Of a DNA stretch of 64,000 nt, positions 33,385 through 43,748 are shown piece by piece (the first letter of the stretch is position 1; every line of letters begins with the position of its first letter). The notes beneath the pieces are model-generated. The model had not been told where the DNA came from. It was given only the letters and a program-made list of their open reading frames with translations, and made no database searches. The stretch comes from Deltaproteobacteria bacterium RBG_13_43_22. GTDB lineage: Bacteria; Desulfobacterota; RBG-13-43-22. The DNA lies in NCBI GenBank assembly GCA_001797675.1, contig MGQB01000025.1, forward strand, positions 1 through 64,000. Direction: 5' to 3'. Position numbers and translations under genes: made by a program.

Positions 33385-34854
33385 ATGAGTGGAACACCTG
33401 TGCATCCCTTGGAAACCCTGTTCTATCCTAAAAATATCGCCGTGGTCGGCGCCTCGCCCAGAGGTGGGCTGGCCGGAGGCCGTTGGGGCGGCAATACCTA
33501 CATCGAAGGTTCCATCAAACTGCATTTCAAAGGAAAAATATTCCCGATCCATCCCACTGCTAAAAGTATTCTCGGGCTTACGGCCTATAAAAGCGTCCGT
33601 GATATCCCGGATGAGATCGACTTGGTCATCTTCAGCGTGCCTTTCAAGGTTGTGCTCGAGGTCATGGCCGATTGTGCGGCCAAGGGTGTGAAATACGTTC
33701 ATCTCTTTACGGCCGGATTCAGCGAAACCGGCCGTGAGGATTTAGCCCGTTTAGAAAAAGACCTGATCCGGATAGCCCGCGGGGCCGGTATCCGGGTTAT
33801 CGGCCCGAACTGTATGGGTCTGTACTGCCCCGAGGGCGGACTGGCCTGGACCAACGAGTTCCCTGACAGGCCCGGTCCGGTCGGCCTCGTCTCTCAGAGC
33901 GGCCAACTGGCCGGAATGTTCATCGCCTTAGCTGAGACAAAAGGTGTGCGTTTCAGCAAGGTTGTCAGCTACGGCAACGCCAGCGACCTGCAAAACCACG
34001 AGTTTCTCGAATATCTGGCCCAGGACGACAAAACCAAATACATCTGCACTTATGTTGAAGGATTGAAGGAGGGCCGGGCCTTCTTCGAACAGGCCAAAAG
34101 GATTTCGCCGGTAAAACCGATTATCGTCTATAAAGGCGGGGTGACCGAAGGCGGCTCCCGGGCCACCCAATCCCATACCGCCTCACTGGCCGGATCCCCG
34201 GAACTCTGGAAGGCCATGTGCCGGCAGGCCGGCCTTATCTCCGTCCATTCCCTTGAGGACATGGCCGTCACCCTGACAACGCTAATGCGGCTGCCTCTCC
34301 CACAGGGGAGGAATGTGGCCGTGCTGGGCGGGGCCGGCGGCGGTTCAGTCACCATGACCGACATGGCCGAAGAGGCCGGCCTCCGCGTCCCTCACCTGAC
34401 CGAAAAAACCATTAAGGCCATCGAGGAGTTCGTGCCCATTCAGGGCAGCAGTGCCAAGAACCCACTGGACATCATGGGCGCCTTCTTCGGCCAGGGCATC
34501 GATCCTTTCATGGCGCTCATGGACCTGCTTCGGGAAGACCCGAACATCGACGCCCTTATCTTCAACCAGCCGGTGGACCTTATCACCCGTGTGGTAGGTC
34601 GTTCTATGGTTTCCCTTCTCCCCCAGTTGGTCAAGGATTCCATGAAACGGATGGGCAAACCGATTTACGTGGTTCTGGACCGGGGGCGCGGAGGTATCGA
34701 AGCAGAGATCCTAAGACAGGAACTGGAGGATCGGTATACGGAGGCCGGTTTCGCCACCTTTGCCACCTTTCCCCAGGCGGCCCGGGTTCTGGCCGAACTG
34801 GACCAATATCGCCGGTATCTGGAGACCCGGGGGGCGGGATCTTCGGGACGTTAA
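33385..34854 (+). CDS. ADP-forming acyl-CoA synthetase alpha-subunit-like protein
   Basis: 489 aa. A CoA-binding N-terminus (LETLFYPKNIAVVGASPRGG) is followed by two succinyl-CoA-ligase-like domains. VIGPNCMGLYCPEGG and GLVSQSGQLAG are present, with the phospho-His motif TQSHTASLAGSPE. These enzymes interconvert acyl-CoA plus ADP and acid plus ATP, but also need an ATP-grasp beta part. That part is missing from this protein and from the window, so either a partner is encoded elsewhere or the protein has another role. It leads a plus-strand series with an amidohydrolase, an aldo/keto reductase and two MaoC-type dehydratases. Confidence 0.85.
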   Translation: MSGTPVHPLETLFYPKNIAVVGASPRGGLAGGRWGGNTYIEGSIKLHFKGKIFPIHPTAKSILGLTAYKSVRDIPDEIDLVIFSVPFKVVLEVMADCAAKGVKYVHLFTAGFSETGREDLARLEKDLIRIARGAGIRVIGPNCMGLYCPEGGLAWTNEFPDRPGPVGLVSQSGQLAGMFIALAETKGVRFSKVVSYGNASDLQNHEFLEYLAQDDKTKYICTYVEGLKEGRAFFEQAKRISPVKPIIVYKGGVTEGGSRATQSHTASLAGSPELWKAMCRQAGLISVHSLEDMAVTLTTLMRLPLPQGRNVAVLGGAGGGSVTMTDMAEEAGLRVPHLTEKTIKAIEEFVPIQGSSAKNPLDIMGAFFGQGIDPFMALMDLLREDPNIDALIFNQPVDLITRVVGRSMVSLLPQLVKDSMKRMGKPIYVVLDRGRGGIEAEILRQELEDRYTEAGFATFATFPQAARVLAELDQYRRYLETRGAGSSGR

Positions 34855-34963
34855 AAGGAAAAAGAAGGATTGGTTTAAATCAATATCAGTCGGAAAAGGG
34901 GAGAAAATCAGTCGATTCTGAATCAATACCAAGGTCACTCATTAAAATAGGTGACCAGTTAAG

Positions 34964-35986
34964 ATGCGATCCCCTGACCTGGACCACCCCATGACGAATT
35001 CTATCGATCTACACGCCCACCTTATCGTTCCCGAGGCCGAGATCCTCGTCAGGGGACACCCCGGGTGGACCCGGGCGGACGAAACGGCACGCAAGGCCCT
35101 GGGAGAACATTCCTATCGTTACAACAACGAACAGGCGGCGGAAACCCTCTCTAAATCCAAGGATATTGGTTTGAGACTTGAAGATATGGACCGAATGGGG
35201 GTGGATATCCAGGTACTCAGTCCTTCGCCGGCCCAATATTACCTCTGGGCCGAGCCGGATTTGGCTTCAACCCTGGTCCAAATTCAAAACGAACGTATTG
35301 CCGAAGTATGCGCAGCCTACCCCCATCGTTTTATCGGGCTCGGCGCTGTAGCCCTTCAGCATCCGGAACTGGCTGTTTCCCAACTCGACGCCTGTATGAA
35401 TACCTACTTACTGAAGGGTGTAGAGATCGCCAGCGCCTATTTGGGGAGGGATCTGTCGAATAAGCATTTCGAACCCTTCTGGGAGCTGGCCGAAAAACTT
35501 AAGGCGGTGATCCTTATCCATCCCATGGGCTCGACTTTAGGAGAACGCACCGTACCCTATTATTTTTCCAATATCATCGGCATGCCCCTTGATACAACGC
35601 TTGCACTTTCTCACCTTATCTTCAGCGGCGTGTTCGACCGCTATCCTCATCTCAAGGTTTGCGCCGTCCACGGAGGAGGTTACTTCCCGGCCACCATAGG
35701 GCGATTTGACCATGGTTACCGCAAGCGACCGGAGTCCCGGACCATGAAGCACCCGCCCAGCGAATATCTACGGCGGATATATTTCGATACGGTTGTCTTT
35801 CGCCCGGATATTCTCCAGGGTCTCATAAAAAGAGCCGGTATCGAACAGATTGTTGTGGGAACCGACTATCCTTTCGACATGGGAGACTATGAACTCGACG
35901 CTCTGCTGGGTGGTGTTCCGGGTCTTGACGATAAAGGCCTGAAGGCCATCCGTAGTGAGAATGCCCGAAGACTTCTAAATTTGTAA
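34964..35986 (+). CDS. Amidohydrolase-2 (ACMSD-like) family protein
   Basis: 340 aa; an in-frame ATG at 34991 gives 331 aa and a start closer to the family (MTNSIDLHAHLIV). AGGTGA is nearer to 34964. TIM-barrel metal site: DLHAHLIVPEAE (HxH), VILIHPMGS, CAVHGGGYFPATIGRFDHGY and the C-terminal VVGTDYPFDMGDY. This branch includes ACMSD, gamma-resorcylate decarboxylase and related decarboxylases/hydrolases acting on aromatic or cyclic acids. With MaoC and CoA-ligase-like neighbours a catabolic role is likely; the substrate is unknown. Confidence 0.85.
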   Translation: MRSPDLDHPMTNSIDLHAHLIVPEAEILVRGHPGWTRADETARKALGEHSYRYNNEQAAETLSKSKDIGLRLEDMDRMGVDIQVLSPSPAQYYLWAEPDLASTLVQIQNERIAEVCAAYPHRFIGLGAVALQHPELAVSQLDACMNTYLLKGVEIASAYLGRDLSNKHFEPFWELAEKLKAVILIHPMGSTLGERTVPYYFSNIIGMPLDTTLALSHLIFSGVFDRYPHLKVCAVHGGGYFPATIGRFDHGYRKRPESRTMKHPPSEYLRRIYFDTVVFRPDILQGLIKRAGIEQIVVGTDYPFDMGDYELDALLGGVPGLDDKGLKAIRSENARRLLNL

Positions 35987-36181
35987 TTCTTATTTAAACT
36001 TTTTTTATTGGAGCTCTCCTGACAGGGTCATTATAGGATGTCCCGGTCTAAAAGGAGGACCCCGATGGGAGGAAATGAATTAATATAATACCGTCGGAAA
36101 TCATTACAAATAAAAATCTTCTGCTTAGAGGGAAAAAGATCCCGTCTTTGTTGGTACAATTGGCTCTGAAAGGAGATGCGA

Positions 36182-37174
<993 letters not shown>

Positions 37175-37449
37175 CCGTGATTCCGACAGCGTGGCGTCTA
37201 AGGGAAAAACACCAAGGGAAAAGATCAATTGGTTTTGATAAAAAGTTGATTTTTGATAAGATAAAAAGGGACCTTGTCCAGACCATTCGGTGCCTCTAAG
37301 GCCAAGCCCCCGGCTAGGTCGGGGAGAGTCGAAAAAGCTGGGCTGTGGCGGTTAATAAAAAATCTCCTTTTCAACCGGGTTAGAGCGAAAGGATAAGCTA
37401 TTTTAGAACCGCCGATTGATGATTTACGATTTAATGATAGGGAGGAAAA

Positions 37450-37887
37450 ATGGAAAACTTGACCTTTGAATCCGTGAATCCGGGGGATGTCCTTCCCCCA
37501 TTTATTCGATCCGTCAGTCAGGAAACCTTTTGGAAATACGCCGTGGCCTCTTTCGATTATAACCCTGTCCACAATGATCCGGATTGGGTCAAAACGGCCC
37601 AACCCTTTAAAATACCTTTTACGGTGGGGCATGGTATGATGACTATGTCTTTTATGACTTCTCTGGTTACCAATTGGGCCTTGCCGTCCATGCTTCAGAT
37701 TCGAAAGATTGTTTCAAAATTTACCCGGCCGGTCGAACAAGGATGGGAAATTATCTGCAGCGGCGTGGTCTCTGAAAAGCATTTTATCACCAAGGGGAAA
37801 AACTACATAGTGGTGGATGTTAAAGCTGAAAATCGGCAGGGCGACTTGCTGGCCCTTGGTGAAATCGAAGTGGTCTTTCCCGATTGA
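37450..37887 (+). CDS. MaoC-like hot-dog dehydratase
   Basis: 145 aa. Single hot-dog domain with the hydratase-2 motif: the DYNPVHNDPDWV stretch (D and H of the active site), then GHGMMTMSFMTSLVTN. It hydrates or dehydrates enoyl-CoA-type substrates. GGAGG is 6 nt before the ATG. A long-inverted-arm element follows 29 nt after the stop. The next gene is a FAS1-like dehydratase, suggesting a heteromeric pair. Confidence 0.82.
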   Translation: MENLTFESVNPGDVLPPFIRSVSQETFWKYAVASFDYNPVHNDPDWVKTAQPFKIPFTVGHGMMTMSFMTSLVTNWALPSMLQIRKIVSKFTRPVEQGWEIICSGVVSEKHFITKGKNYIVVDVKAENRQGDLLALGEIEVVFPD

Positions 37888-38251
37888 GAACTAACCAAAC
37901 CTATTTGAAATTTTGGGAGGGTCATAGGGGGTCTTGTTTTTGGGGATTGTCCAAAGGGTAATTATGAGTTTCCAACCCGGCCAGGACGGCCAAGTTTGAT
38001 TCGAGGCAGGCCGGGATGCCCCCCGGCCACCCAAGCTTGTTTCGGGCAATGGTGTAGGCCTATCTCCGAATCAGGTTCAATATTTGGCCCGGCAAAGAAG
38101 CTTATGGCTCGGGGGTGGACAACCCCAAAAACAAGACCCCCTATGACCCTCGTATAAAATGTTAGAGATAGATTCTCAGATGATCTAATGTAAAAATTTA
38201 AAGTTTTATGGATTGGATCAATATCGAGATTCAAGAAAAGGAGAAGGGATC
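37888..38251. other. Spacer filled by long-inverted-arm element copy 2
   Basis: A short TATTTGAAATTT flank (37902-37913), the element (37917-38151), the GTTAGAGATA...TCTCAGAT tail (38161-38181) and the next gene's AAGGAGAAGG ribosome-binding site. No gene. Confidence 0.7.
37917..38151 (+). repeat. Long-inverted-arm 3'-UTR element, copy 2
   Basis: Left arm 37917-37953 and right arm 38116-38151 are fully complementary except one bulged base (37 and 36 nt). The core has CAGGCCGGGATGCCCCCCGG and ATATTTGGCCCGGCAAAGAA. It starts 29 nt after the MaoC stop, in the same orientation, and separates the two dehydratase genes. Confidence 0.8.
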
Positions 38252-38830
38252 ATGAGTCATGCCGACTTAGCCAAATATTTCAAAACAGAAAAGCAGTTCA
38301 AATTCAGCACGGATTTTTTTACCGATGCCGAGAATTATGAAGTTTGGGATGAAATCGATTTTTCCGATCTCCAGGAAGTTGAAGGTGAAAACACCTTTGA
38401 AATAAAGGCCGAAGACATCAAGTTTTATGCAGAAGGAGGCCTTGACGACAACCCGCTGATGAATGACGAAGAATACGCCAAGAAGTCACCCTACGGTGGA
38501 CTGGTGGTTCACCCGATATTTATCACCTCCATCTGTTTTTGGTGTGTGGGCGTCAAGGGGAAGGGAAACTGGATAAGAACCCCCGGGGCGAGAAACCCCG
38601 GTCAGGTTTTAGAAATCTATGAATATTTCAAAGTCGGAGAAACCATTCATGTAAGAATGAAACCTCAGGACCGCTATATCAAACGGGGTAAATGTTATCT
38701 CCAGTATCAAATGAACGCCTATAACCAGGATAATGTTTTGAAATGCCGAATGTATGCCACCCTGATCCTACCTCGGACACGACCGGATATAAGAAAATTT
38801 CTTAAAGGCATCCGCGGATTGAGTGATTAG
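38252..38830 (+). CDS. FAS1-like / MaoC N-terminal dehydratase domain protein
   Basis: 192 aa from ATG 38252 (AAGGAGAAGGG just upstream; a frame from 38213 has no such signal). Its length and its AEDIKFYAEGGLDDNPLMND and YGGLVVHPIFITS segments resemble the MaoC_dehydrat_N half of two-part dehydratases, which pairs with a catalytic single-domain partner such as the preceding gene. Acts on an acyl-CoA; substrate unknown. The two halves are separated by the 235-bp element, so translation coupling is unlikely. Confidence 0.7.
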   Translation: MSHADLAKYFKTEKQFKFSTDFFTDAENYEVWDEIDFSDLQEVEGENTFEIKAEDIKFYAEGGLDDNPLMNDEEYAKKSPYGGLVVHPIFITSICFWCVGVKGKGNWIRTPGARNPGQVLEIYEYFKVGETIHVRMKPQDRYIKRGKCYLQYQMNAYNQDNVLKCRMYATLILPRTRPDIRKFLKGIRGLSD

Positions 38831-39022
38831 CCGAGAAACCGATTTAAACCAGGCAGATTTACCTCTTTCGACAGCAGTGTGGACAGATATATTTTGGTGC
38901 GTAACAACCATTTATAGGGAACATAATAAGAGCGGTCCTCGAAGGAATTTTTTCGCGCCTGCCCCCAAGGCAGACCATGAAACGCCGATATCCATATTAT
39001 TACGGATACCTTTATTTTCTCC

Positions 39023-39052
39023 TTGACCCCCCTGGTTTACTTTTTTTATACT
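39023..39052 (+). promoter_or_regulatory. Likely sigma-70 promoter of the cupin gene
   Basis: TTGACC (39023-39028), 18-nt spacer, TATACT (39047-39052), about 45 nt before the ATG at 39097. Confidence 0.6.
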
Positions 39053-39096
39053 TCCAACGAAAGACCGAGTAATCCATAACCTGCGGAGGGACACCC

Positions 39097-39447
39097 ATGA
39101 AAACAATACAGCTTGATCAGGTTGCGAAGTCGAAAATGGCCCTGGAAGGCGCCAAAGAGGTCTATAAGCAACTCCCTATCTCCAAGGCAGACGGGACCCC
39201 GTCGTTTTCTTTCCGGGTATTTACTATTGAACCGGGAGGACATACCCCCTATCATACCCATGAATTCGAGCATCTGAATTATGTCATCGAAGGCCAAGGC
39301 GGCCTGGTAAATGAAGCCGGGAAAGAACGTCCGGTAAAACAAGGGGATTTTGCCCTTGTTTTACCCGGTGAAAAACATCAATATCGGAATACATCGGCCG
39401 ATTTCCCCTTCATCATTATCTGCGCCGTACCCAAGGAATATGAATAA
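39097..39447 (+). CDS. Cupin-domain protein
   Basis: 116 aa. Clear first cupin motif GGHTPYHTHEFEHLNYVIEG (metal ligands His, His, Glu, His position partly kept) and second motif KQGDFALVLPGEKHQYRN. Small metal-binding beta-barrel with an unknown reaction, of the kind often linked to catabolic or sensing roles. It has its own promoter. Confidence 0.82.
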   Translation: MKTIQLDQVAKSKMALEGAKEVYKQLPISKADGTPSFSFRVFTIEPGGHTPYHTHEFEHLNYVIEGQGGLVNEAGKERPVKQGDFALVLPGEKHQYRNTSADFPFIIICAVPKEYE

Positions 39448-39579
39448 GAAGTAAAAAGGGTAGAGTAGAAAGTTGGCGCCGGGCTGGAGCCGCCTTTGAA
39501 CCTTTTGATGCTCGCATCTACAAAGGCCGTTGGGTCGAGTGGAAGCGGCTGAATTACCTCCTTAAATTATTCCTTGAGG

Positions 39580-40242
39580 TTACTCTTCCGGGAATATGGT
39601 ATGACGGATCATCTTGCCTTCATTCATGTAAACCACCATCTCGACCAGATTCGTGGCGTGGTCGGCAATCCTTTCCAGGTATTTGGAAATGTAGGAGATC
39701 TTGATGGCCCGGGTGATGGTTGAGCTGTCTTTTATCATAAACAATAAAAGTTCATTAAAAATTTGCACCGTAAGCTGATCGACTTCATCATCCCTTTTTA
39801 TCACTTCATAAGCCAGGGATGTGTTTTTTTCCAGGAAGGCCTGGAGGGCATCATGAACCATCCCCTCGGCGATCTCGGCCATCCGGGGTATATCAATATA
39901 GGGCTTTAGCTGGGGTTCTTCGTTGAGTTCCAAGGCCCGTTCGCAGATATCCACAGCGTAATCCCCCATCCGTTCCAGGTCCGTAGTGATTTTCATGGCC
40001 GTGGTAATGAACCGTAAATCCCCGGCCGTGGGTTGGCGGAGGGCTATAAGCCGGATACATTCCTCGTCAATGGACACGTCAAAGGCGTTGATCCGGGTAT
40101 CGTTTTCAATCACTTGACGGGCAAGGTCACTGTTTCGTTCCACCAGGGACTTGATGGAACGGTCGATGGCCTCTTCTACCAGTGAGCCCATTTTAAGGAT
40201 CTGCACCTTGAGATCGCTCAGTTCATCTTCAAAGATAGTCAT
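39580..40242 (-). CDS. phoU: Phosphate-transport regulator PhoU
   Basis: 220 aa, two PhoU helical repeats: FEDELSDLKVQILKMGSLVE at the start, RLIALRQPTAGDLRFITTAM and LERMGDYAVDICERAL in repeat 1, and TRAIKISYISKYLERIADHA then TNLVEMVVYMNEGKM in repeat 2. It binds metal clusters and damps Pho signalling. No pst or phoBR genes are in the window. Convergent with the cupin gene across a spacer with inverted GCCGCC/GGCGGC-like words. Confidence 0.95.
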   Translation of the reverse strand: MTIFEDELSDLKVQILKMGSLVEEAIDRSIKSLVERNSDLARQVIENDTRINAFDVSIDEECIRLIALRQPTAGDLRFITTAMKITTDLERMGDYAVDICERALELNEEPQLKPYIDIPRMAEIAEGMVHDALQAFLEKNTSLAYEVIKRDDEVDQLTVQIFNELLLFMIKDSSTITRAIKISYISKYLERIADHATNLVEMVVYMNEGKMIRHTIFPEE

Positions 40243-40304
40243 GGCATTTTCCTGCTTTTGATTTTTTGGAAGATTATCATTTCATATCATGTTAATATTC
40301 TATC

Positions 40305-42140
40305 ATGAAAGACAATCCTTTCCAATATCAAAATGTACGGTTTCTGCCCATCCTCCACAACCGCCTGGAGTTTGTCTTGGAGGTCCATCGGCAATGGGTT
40401 GAATTCCAGCCTGAGGCCGTGGCGGTAGAACTACCCCCGACCTTACAAGCCCCTATGTTAACCGCAGTTCAAAGACTCCCTTACCTCTCGGTGATCCTTT
40501 ATCAGGAAAAATCAGGCCATCATATCTATCTTCCCATAGAGCCGGTGGATGGGATCGTCGAGGCCATACGTCTGGGAATGGAGAAAAGTCTCCCGGTATT
40601 TTTTATCGACCGGGATACCGAAGGTTATCCTCAGAGGTCCGATCCCATGCCCGATCCCTACTCCGTTACCCGAATCGGGTATCAGCCTTATTGCCTGGCC
40701 TATCTGAAAGAACGGGGACAGGAGGCCCCTGCTTCGGAGGATGTTCTGAGGGAAAGGACCATGGCCAGTCATGCCCTTAGATTAAACCATCAATACCAAC
40801 GGGTTCTGCTGGTCTGCGGGCTGGCCCATTGGTCGGGCATTGTTCAGCAACTCGATAAAAACCCGGAATTGCCCCTGGGAAGACAGAAACGCTCCGGGGT
40901 CATTGTCGGTTACCTGAAGGAATCCTCCAGCCGGGAGATCCTTTCCGAATTTCCCTTTTTACAAGGGATATATGAAAAAGAAAGGGCCTCTTCCGGTCCT
41001 CTGAATTCCGCTCTTCTCCATTTAGACCGAACGGTCATTCAAAAAGAATTACTGATCCAGGCCGGAAAAGAGCACCTTAAAAATAGCCGAGAAAAAGTCG
41101 AAGCCCACCAAACGGCGATGCTTCGAAAATTTGCCCGTAACCTGGCCCTGCTTCAAGGCGGCTTATCTCCTGATTTTTATCAGTTGTTAATAGCCGCCAG
41201 GGGAATGGTCAACGATAATTTTGCCTATGAGGTTTGGGAACTCGGTTCCCGTTATCCTTTTCAGGAAACCGCTCCTCTATTGCCGGAGATCGAGGTAACG
41301 GCTGAAGATCTGCGACTTAACCAAAAGCAGATTCGTTTTTACCGCCGTTTTCGGACCTTCCGCCGCCGACTGGTGCCTGTACCTTTTAAAAAGCGGTCAA
41401 CTCCGGCTGAAAAAGAAGAAAACAAAAAACATTGGACCGGCCGATATATCTGCTCCTTTCCACCGGAAGACATCCGGGTGGAAGGACTAGGGGATTATGT
41501 CAAGAAAAAGGTCCGGGGCGTATTGTCCCAGGAACAGGTCCGGGTGATCCCTTTTTCAGCCTCCCTGTTGGATGGACTGGATATCCGGGAAACCTTGCGG
41601 CAGGTTACCGAACAAAAGTTTTATGTCCGGGAAGAAATTCAAGTCCGCGGCCGGGTTGGGTCGGTGGTCTTTGTTTTCCATGAAGATGAGCCGACGGAAG
41701 GAAAGCCGGAACAATTCCCCTGGAAATTGACCTGGCTGGGAGAACACAATCAGGAATCGGATATGGCCTTTTATGCCACACCGGCAGGAGAGGATGTGGT
41801 CGGTCCGGGCATTTCCCGCTGTGAATACGGCGGTTTTGTTTTGAGTTATCCCCCGTACCGGATGGTGGATATCTGGAAGGACCGTTTTTTTAATCCGGCC
41901 CGGTCCAAGGCCGAGAGATTGCTTTTGGCCGGGATCGATTACAGCGAGGAACGGCTGGTAGCCTATATTGCCGTGAAACCTCCCCGTTCCTATTGCCATA
42001 CTTTTGCCCACAACCAAGGCCGGAAGATCATTTACCTGCCTCTGGGCCAATTCTCCCCCGTCCTTCTGACCCAGATCCGTTTTTTTCATGTCCTGGAAAG
42101 TCCTGAGCTCCGCAAGGGTGCTCACCACTATATTCGATAA
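40305..42140 (+). CDS. Uncharacterised 611-aa protein with TraB/ChaN/DUF5682-like N-terminus
   Basis: No clear named family. The N-terminal third resembles the TraB/EreA/ChaN-type fold: PILHNRLEFVLEVHRQWVEF then PEAVAVELPPTLQAPML (the family's E-P motif is VAVELPP), and later RVLLVCGLAHWSGIVQQL (HxxW-like pattern near the end of that fold). The middle (about 240-400) is helical and basic, and the C-terminal third (about 420-600) is a separate region with GRYICSFPPEDIRVEGLGDY and FYATPAGEDVVGPGISRCEY. No membrane segment or signal. It is divergent from phoU with 62 nt between the starts, so they may share control. Confidence 0.6.
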   Translation: MKDNPFQYQNVRFLPILHNRLEFVLEVHRQWVEFQPEAVAVELPPTLQAPMLTAVQRLPYLSVILYQEKSGHHIYLPIEPVDGIVEAIRLGMEKSLPVFFIDRDTEGYPQRSDPMPDPYSVTRIGYQPYCLAYLKERGQEAPASEDVLRERTMASHALRLNHQYQRVLLVCGLAHWSGIVQQLDKNPELPLGRQKRSGVIVGYLKESSSREILSEFPFLQGIYEKERASSGPLNSALLHLDRTVIQKELLIQAGKEHLKNSREKVEAHQTAMLRKFARNLALLQGGLSPDFYQLLIAARGMVNDNFAYEVWELGSRYPFQETAPLLPEIEVTAEDLRLNQKQIRFYRRFRTFRRRLVPVPFKKRSTPAEKEENKKHWTGRYICSFPPEDIRVEGLGDYVKKKVRGVLSQEQVRVIPFSASLLDGLDIRETLRQVTEQKFYVREEIQVRGRVGSVVFVFHEDEPTEGKPEQFPWKLTWLGEHNQESDMAFYATPAGEDVVGPGISRCEYGGFVLSYPPYRMVDIWKDRFFNPARSKAERLLLAGIDYSEERLVAYIAVKPPRSYCHTFAHNQGRKIIYLPLGQFSPVLLTQIRFFHVLESPELRKGAHHYIR

Positions 42141-42327
42141 AAATTTCGGGGTCATCCAAAAGATCAAGCAATTCTTGACAAGCCTTTTCACAAACAATAG
42201 AATATTAATCAGTAAGGTTCGCTCGCTAATCCCGCTGAAGACAGGACCTGCCGCCAATCCGGTCCCGCTGCCGGCAGGACGGGGATCGCCTTCGTTGTCC
42301 AGGTTCAATACTCCTACCGGAGGTTCT

Positions 42328-42903
42328 ATGAGTTGGAAAAAGGAGACCGGAATTTCACTTAAAGGCCAGTTCCTTATTGCCATGCCCAGTCTGCTGGACC
42401 CGAACTTTTTCCAGACGGTAACCTGCGTCTGCGAACATACCCTGGAAGGGGCCTTAGGGCTGGTGATTAACCGGGTATTGCCGGAATTAACCGGCACGAT
42501 GATCTTTCAGGAGCTGGGACTGGATCCTGTTCCCAAGCTGAATACCATTCCTGTATATTTAGGAGGACCGGTCCACAAGGGACAGATTTTCGTGCTCCAC
42601 GGTCCCCCCTTTGAATGGGAGGGCCTTCATCTTATAACACCTTCCCTGGCTCTGAGTAACTCCAAAGATATTCTGGACGCTTTGGCTCGGGGGAAAGGGC
42701 CCGGTTCGTATATCATCGCCCTGGGTTGCGCCGGCTGGGGGCCCGGACAATTGGAATCGGAAATCATGAATAATGCCTGGCTGACCAGCCCGGTAAACGA
42801 GGTCGTACTTTTTGAAACCCAGGCGGAAAATCGTTGGGAACAATCTGCTAAACTTCTTGGCATTGACATCAGTCTGCTTGGTGACACCGTCGGCCATGCT
42901 TAA
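42328..42903 (+). CDS. YqgE/AlgH family protein (UPF0301, DUF179)
   Basis: 191 aa from ATG 42328 with GGAGG upstream. An open frame from 42088 is much too long and overlaps the previous gene. Typical motifs: LKGQFLIAMPSLLDPNFFQTV, the CEHTLEGALGLVINR stretch, VYLGGPVHKGQIFVLH and GCAGWGPGQLESEI. Function unsettled; in Pseudomonas algH affects alginate and other regulators. Confidence 0.92.
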   Translation: MSWKKETGISLKGQFLIAMPSLLDPNFFQTVTCVCEHTLEGALGLVINRVLPELTGTMIFQELGLDPVPKLNTIPVYLGGPVHKGQIFVLHGPPFEWEGLHLITPSLALSNSKDILDALARGKGPGSYIIALGCAGWGPGQLESEIMNNAWLTSPVNEVVLFETQAENRWEQSAKLLGIDISLLGDTVGHA

Positions 42904-43069
42904 AGAAAAGTGACGGGTGACGAGAAAAGCAAACAAATAATTCTTAGTATTTCTTAGTTACGAGTTACGGGTTGCGGGTTATGAACTTGCTTCCCTTTCA
43001 GTCCCAATTCGCTATAGTGATCCAATTGATAATAAATTCTTAACATCCAACTTTTATTAAGAGAGATAA

Positions 43070-43573
43070 ATGGCCGAGATCAAAAGTACTCTTGATCTGA
43101 TCATGGAAAAGACCAAAGGCTTGACCTTGAGTCCGAAAGAAAAAGAGGAAATTCGCCGCGAAGAGTGGTTGAAAAAAGCCAGAGGCTTGATTCAAAAATT
43201 CCTGGACGACCGGACAGATCTAGGGAAGGTCCAGGATGAACTTTTCGATCGAGAAAAGCCATTGGAGTGGAAAAACCTCTTAAAAAGAGAATTAATCAAC
43301 GGTCTCGATCCGGAAGGAGACAACGAAAAACGATTTCAGTTGCTCGGCGAATTCCTGCAAATTCCCCTTGAGAATTTTTTGAAAATTTTAGAGGCATTCA
43401 ACCAACGCATCAATCAAGAAAAGGTCAGACAGACGGATCATCTGATAAAACAATTGACTGGAAAAGGGGTTTCCGGGGCGGCCGTTATTCCCAACTTGGA
43501 ACGTGATCCCTCCTGGAAGCGTTATTATGATCAGGAAAAACAAGCCTGTAAAGAAAAGCTGGTTGGTCTTTAA
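43070..43573 (+). CDS. Helical protein of unknown function
   Basis: 167 aa, strongly charged and predicted helical, no cysteines of note, no signal or membrane segment. LTLSPKEKEEIRREEWLKKA and GLIQKFLDDRTDLGKVQDEL suggest a coiled-coil or helical bundle. No family recognised. It is downstream of yqgE after a GCGGGTTAT-containing repeat spacer. Confidence 0.6.
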   Translation: MAEIKSTLDLIMEKTKGLTLSPKEKEEIRREEWLKKARGLIQKFLDDRTDLGKVQDELFDREKPLEWKNLLKRELINGLDPEGDNEKRFQLLGEFLQIPLENFLKILEAFNQRINQEKVRQTDHLIKQLTGKGVSGAAVIPNLERDPSWKRYYDQEKQACKEKLVGL

Positions 43574-43601
43574 TGGGGGCGGTTTGTTAAATCAAAATCG
43601 G

Positions 43602-43748
43602 GATGGCTTTGTAAAAAGTCCCAAATGCGAGGCGCGCAAATCCTGAGGAATGAGGCGTACATAGAAGTACGCCGCAATAAGCCTGCCCCGGTGTAAACCG
43701 GGGAAGGGTCCAGCGCAACAAAGCAGATGGATTTTTTACCAAGCCATC
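43602..43748. repeat. 147-bp inverted-end dispersed repeat
   Basis: Left end GATGGCTTTGTAAAAAGTCC (43602-43621) and right end, complement GATGGCTTGGTAAAAAATCC (43729-43748), 18 of 20. Interior words GCGAGGCGCGCAAATCC, AGGAATGAGGCGTAC and TAGAAGTACGCC are those of a repeat widespread in this bacterial group. The last base-pairs of the right end form the stop codon of the MBL gene. Confidence 0.75.

Noticed and set aside
41556-42497. 313-codon minus-strand frame over the TraB-like and yqgE genes
   Set aside because: It crosses two sense genes and shows no family motif.
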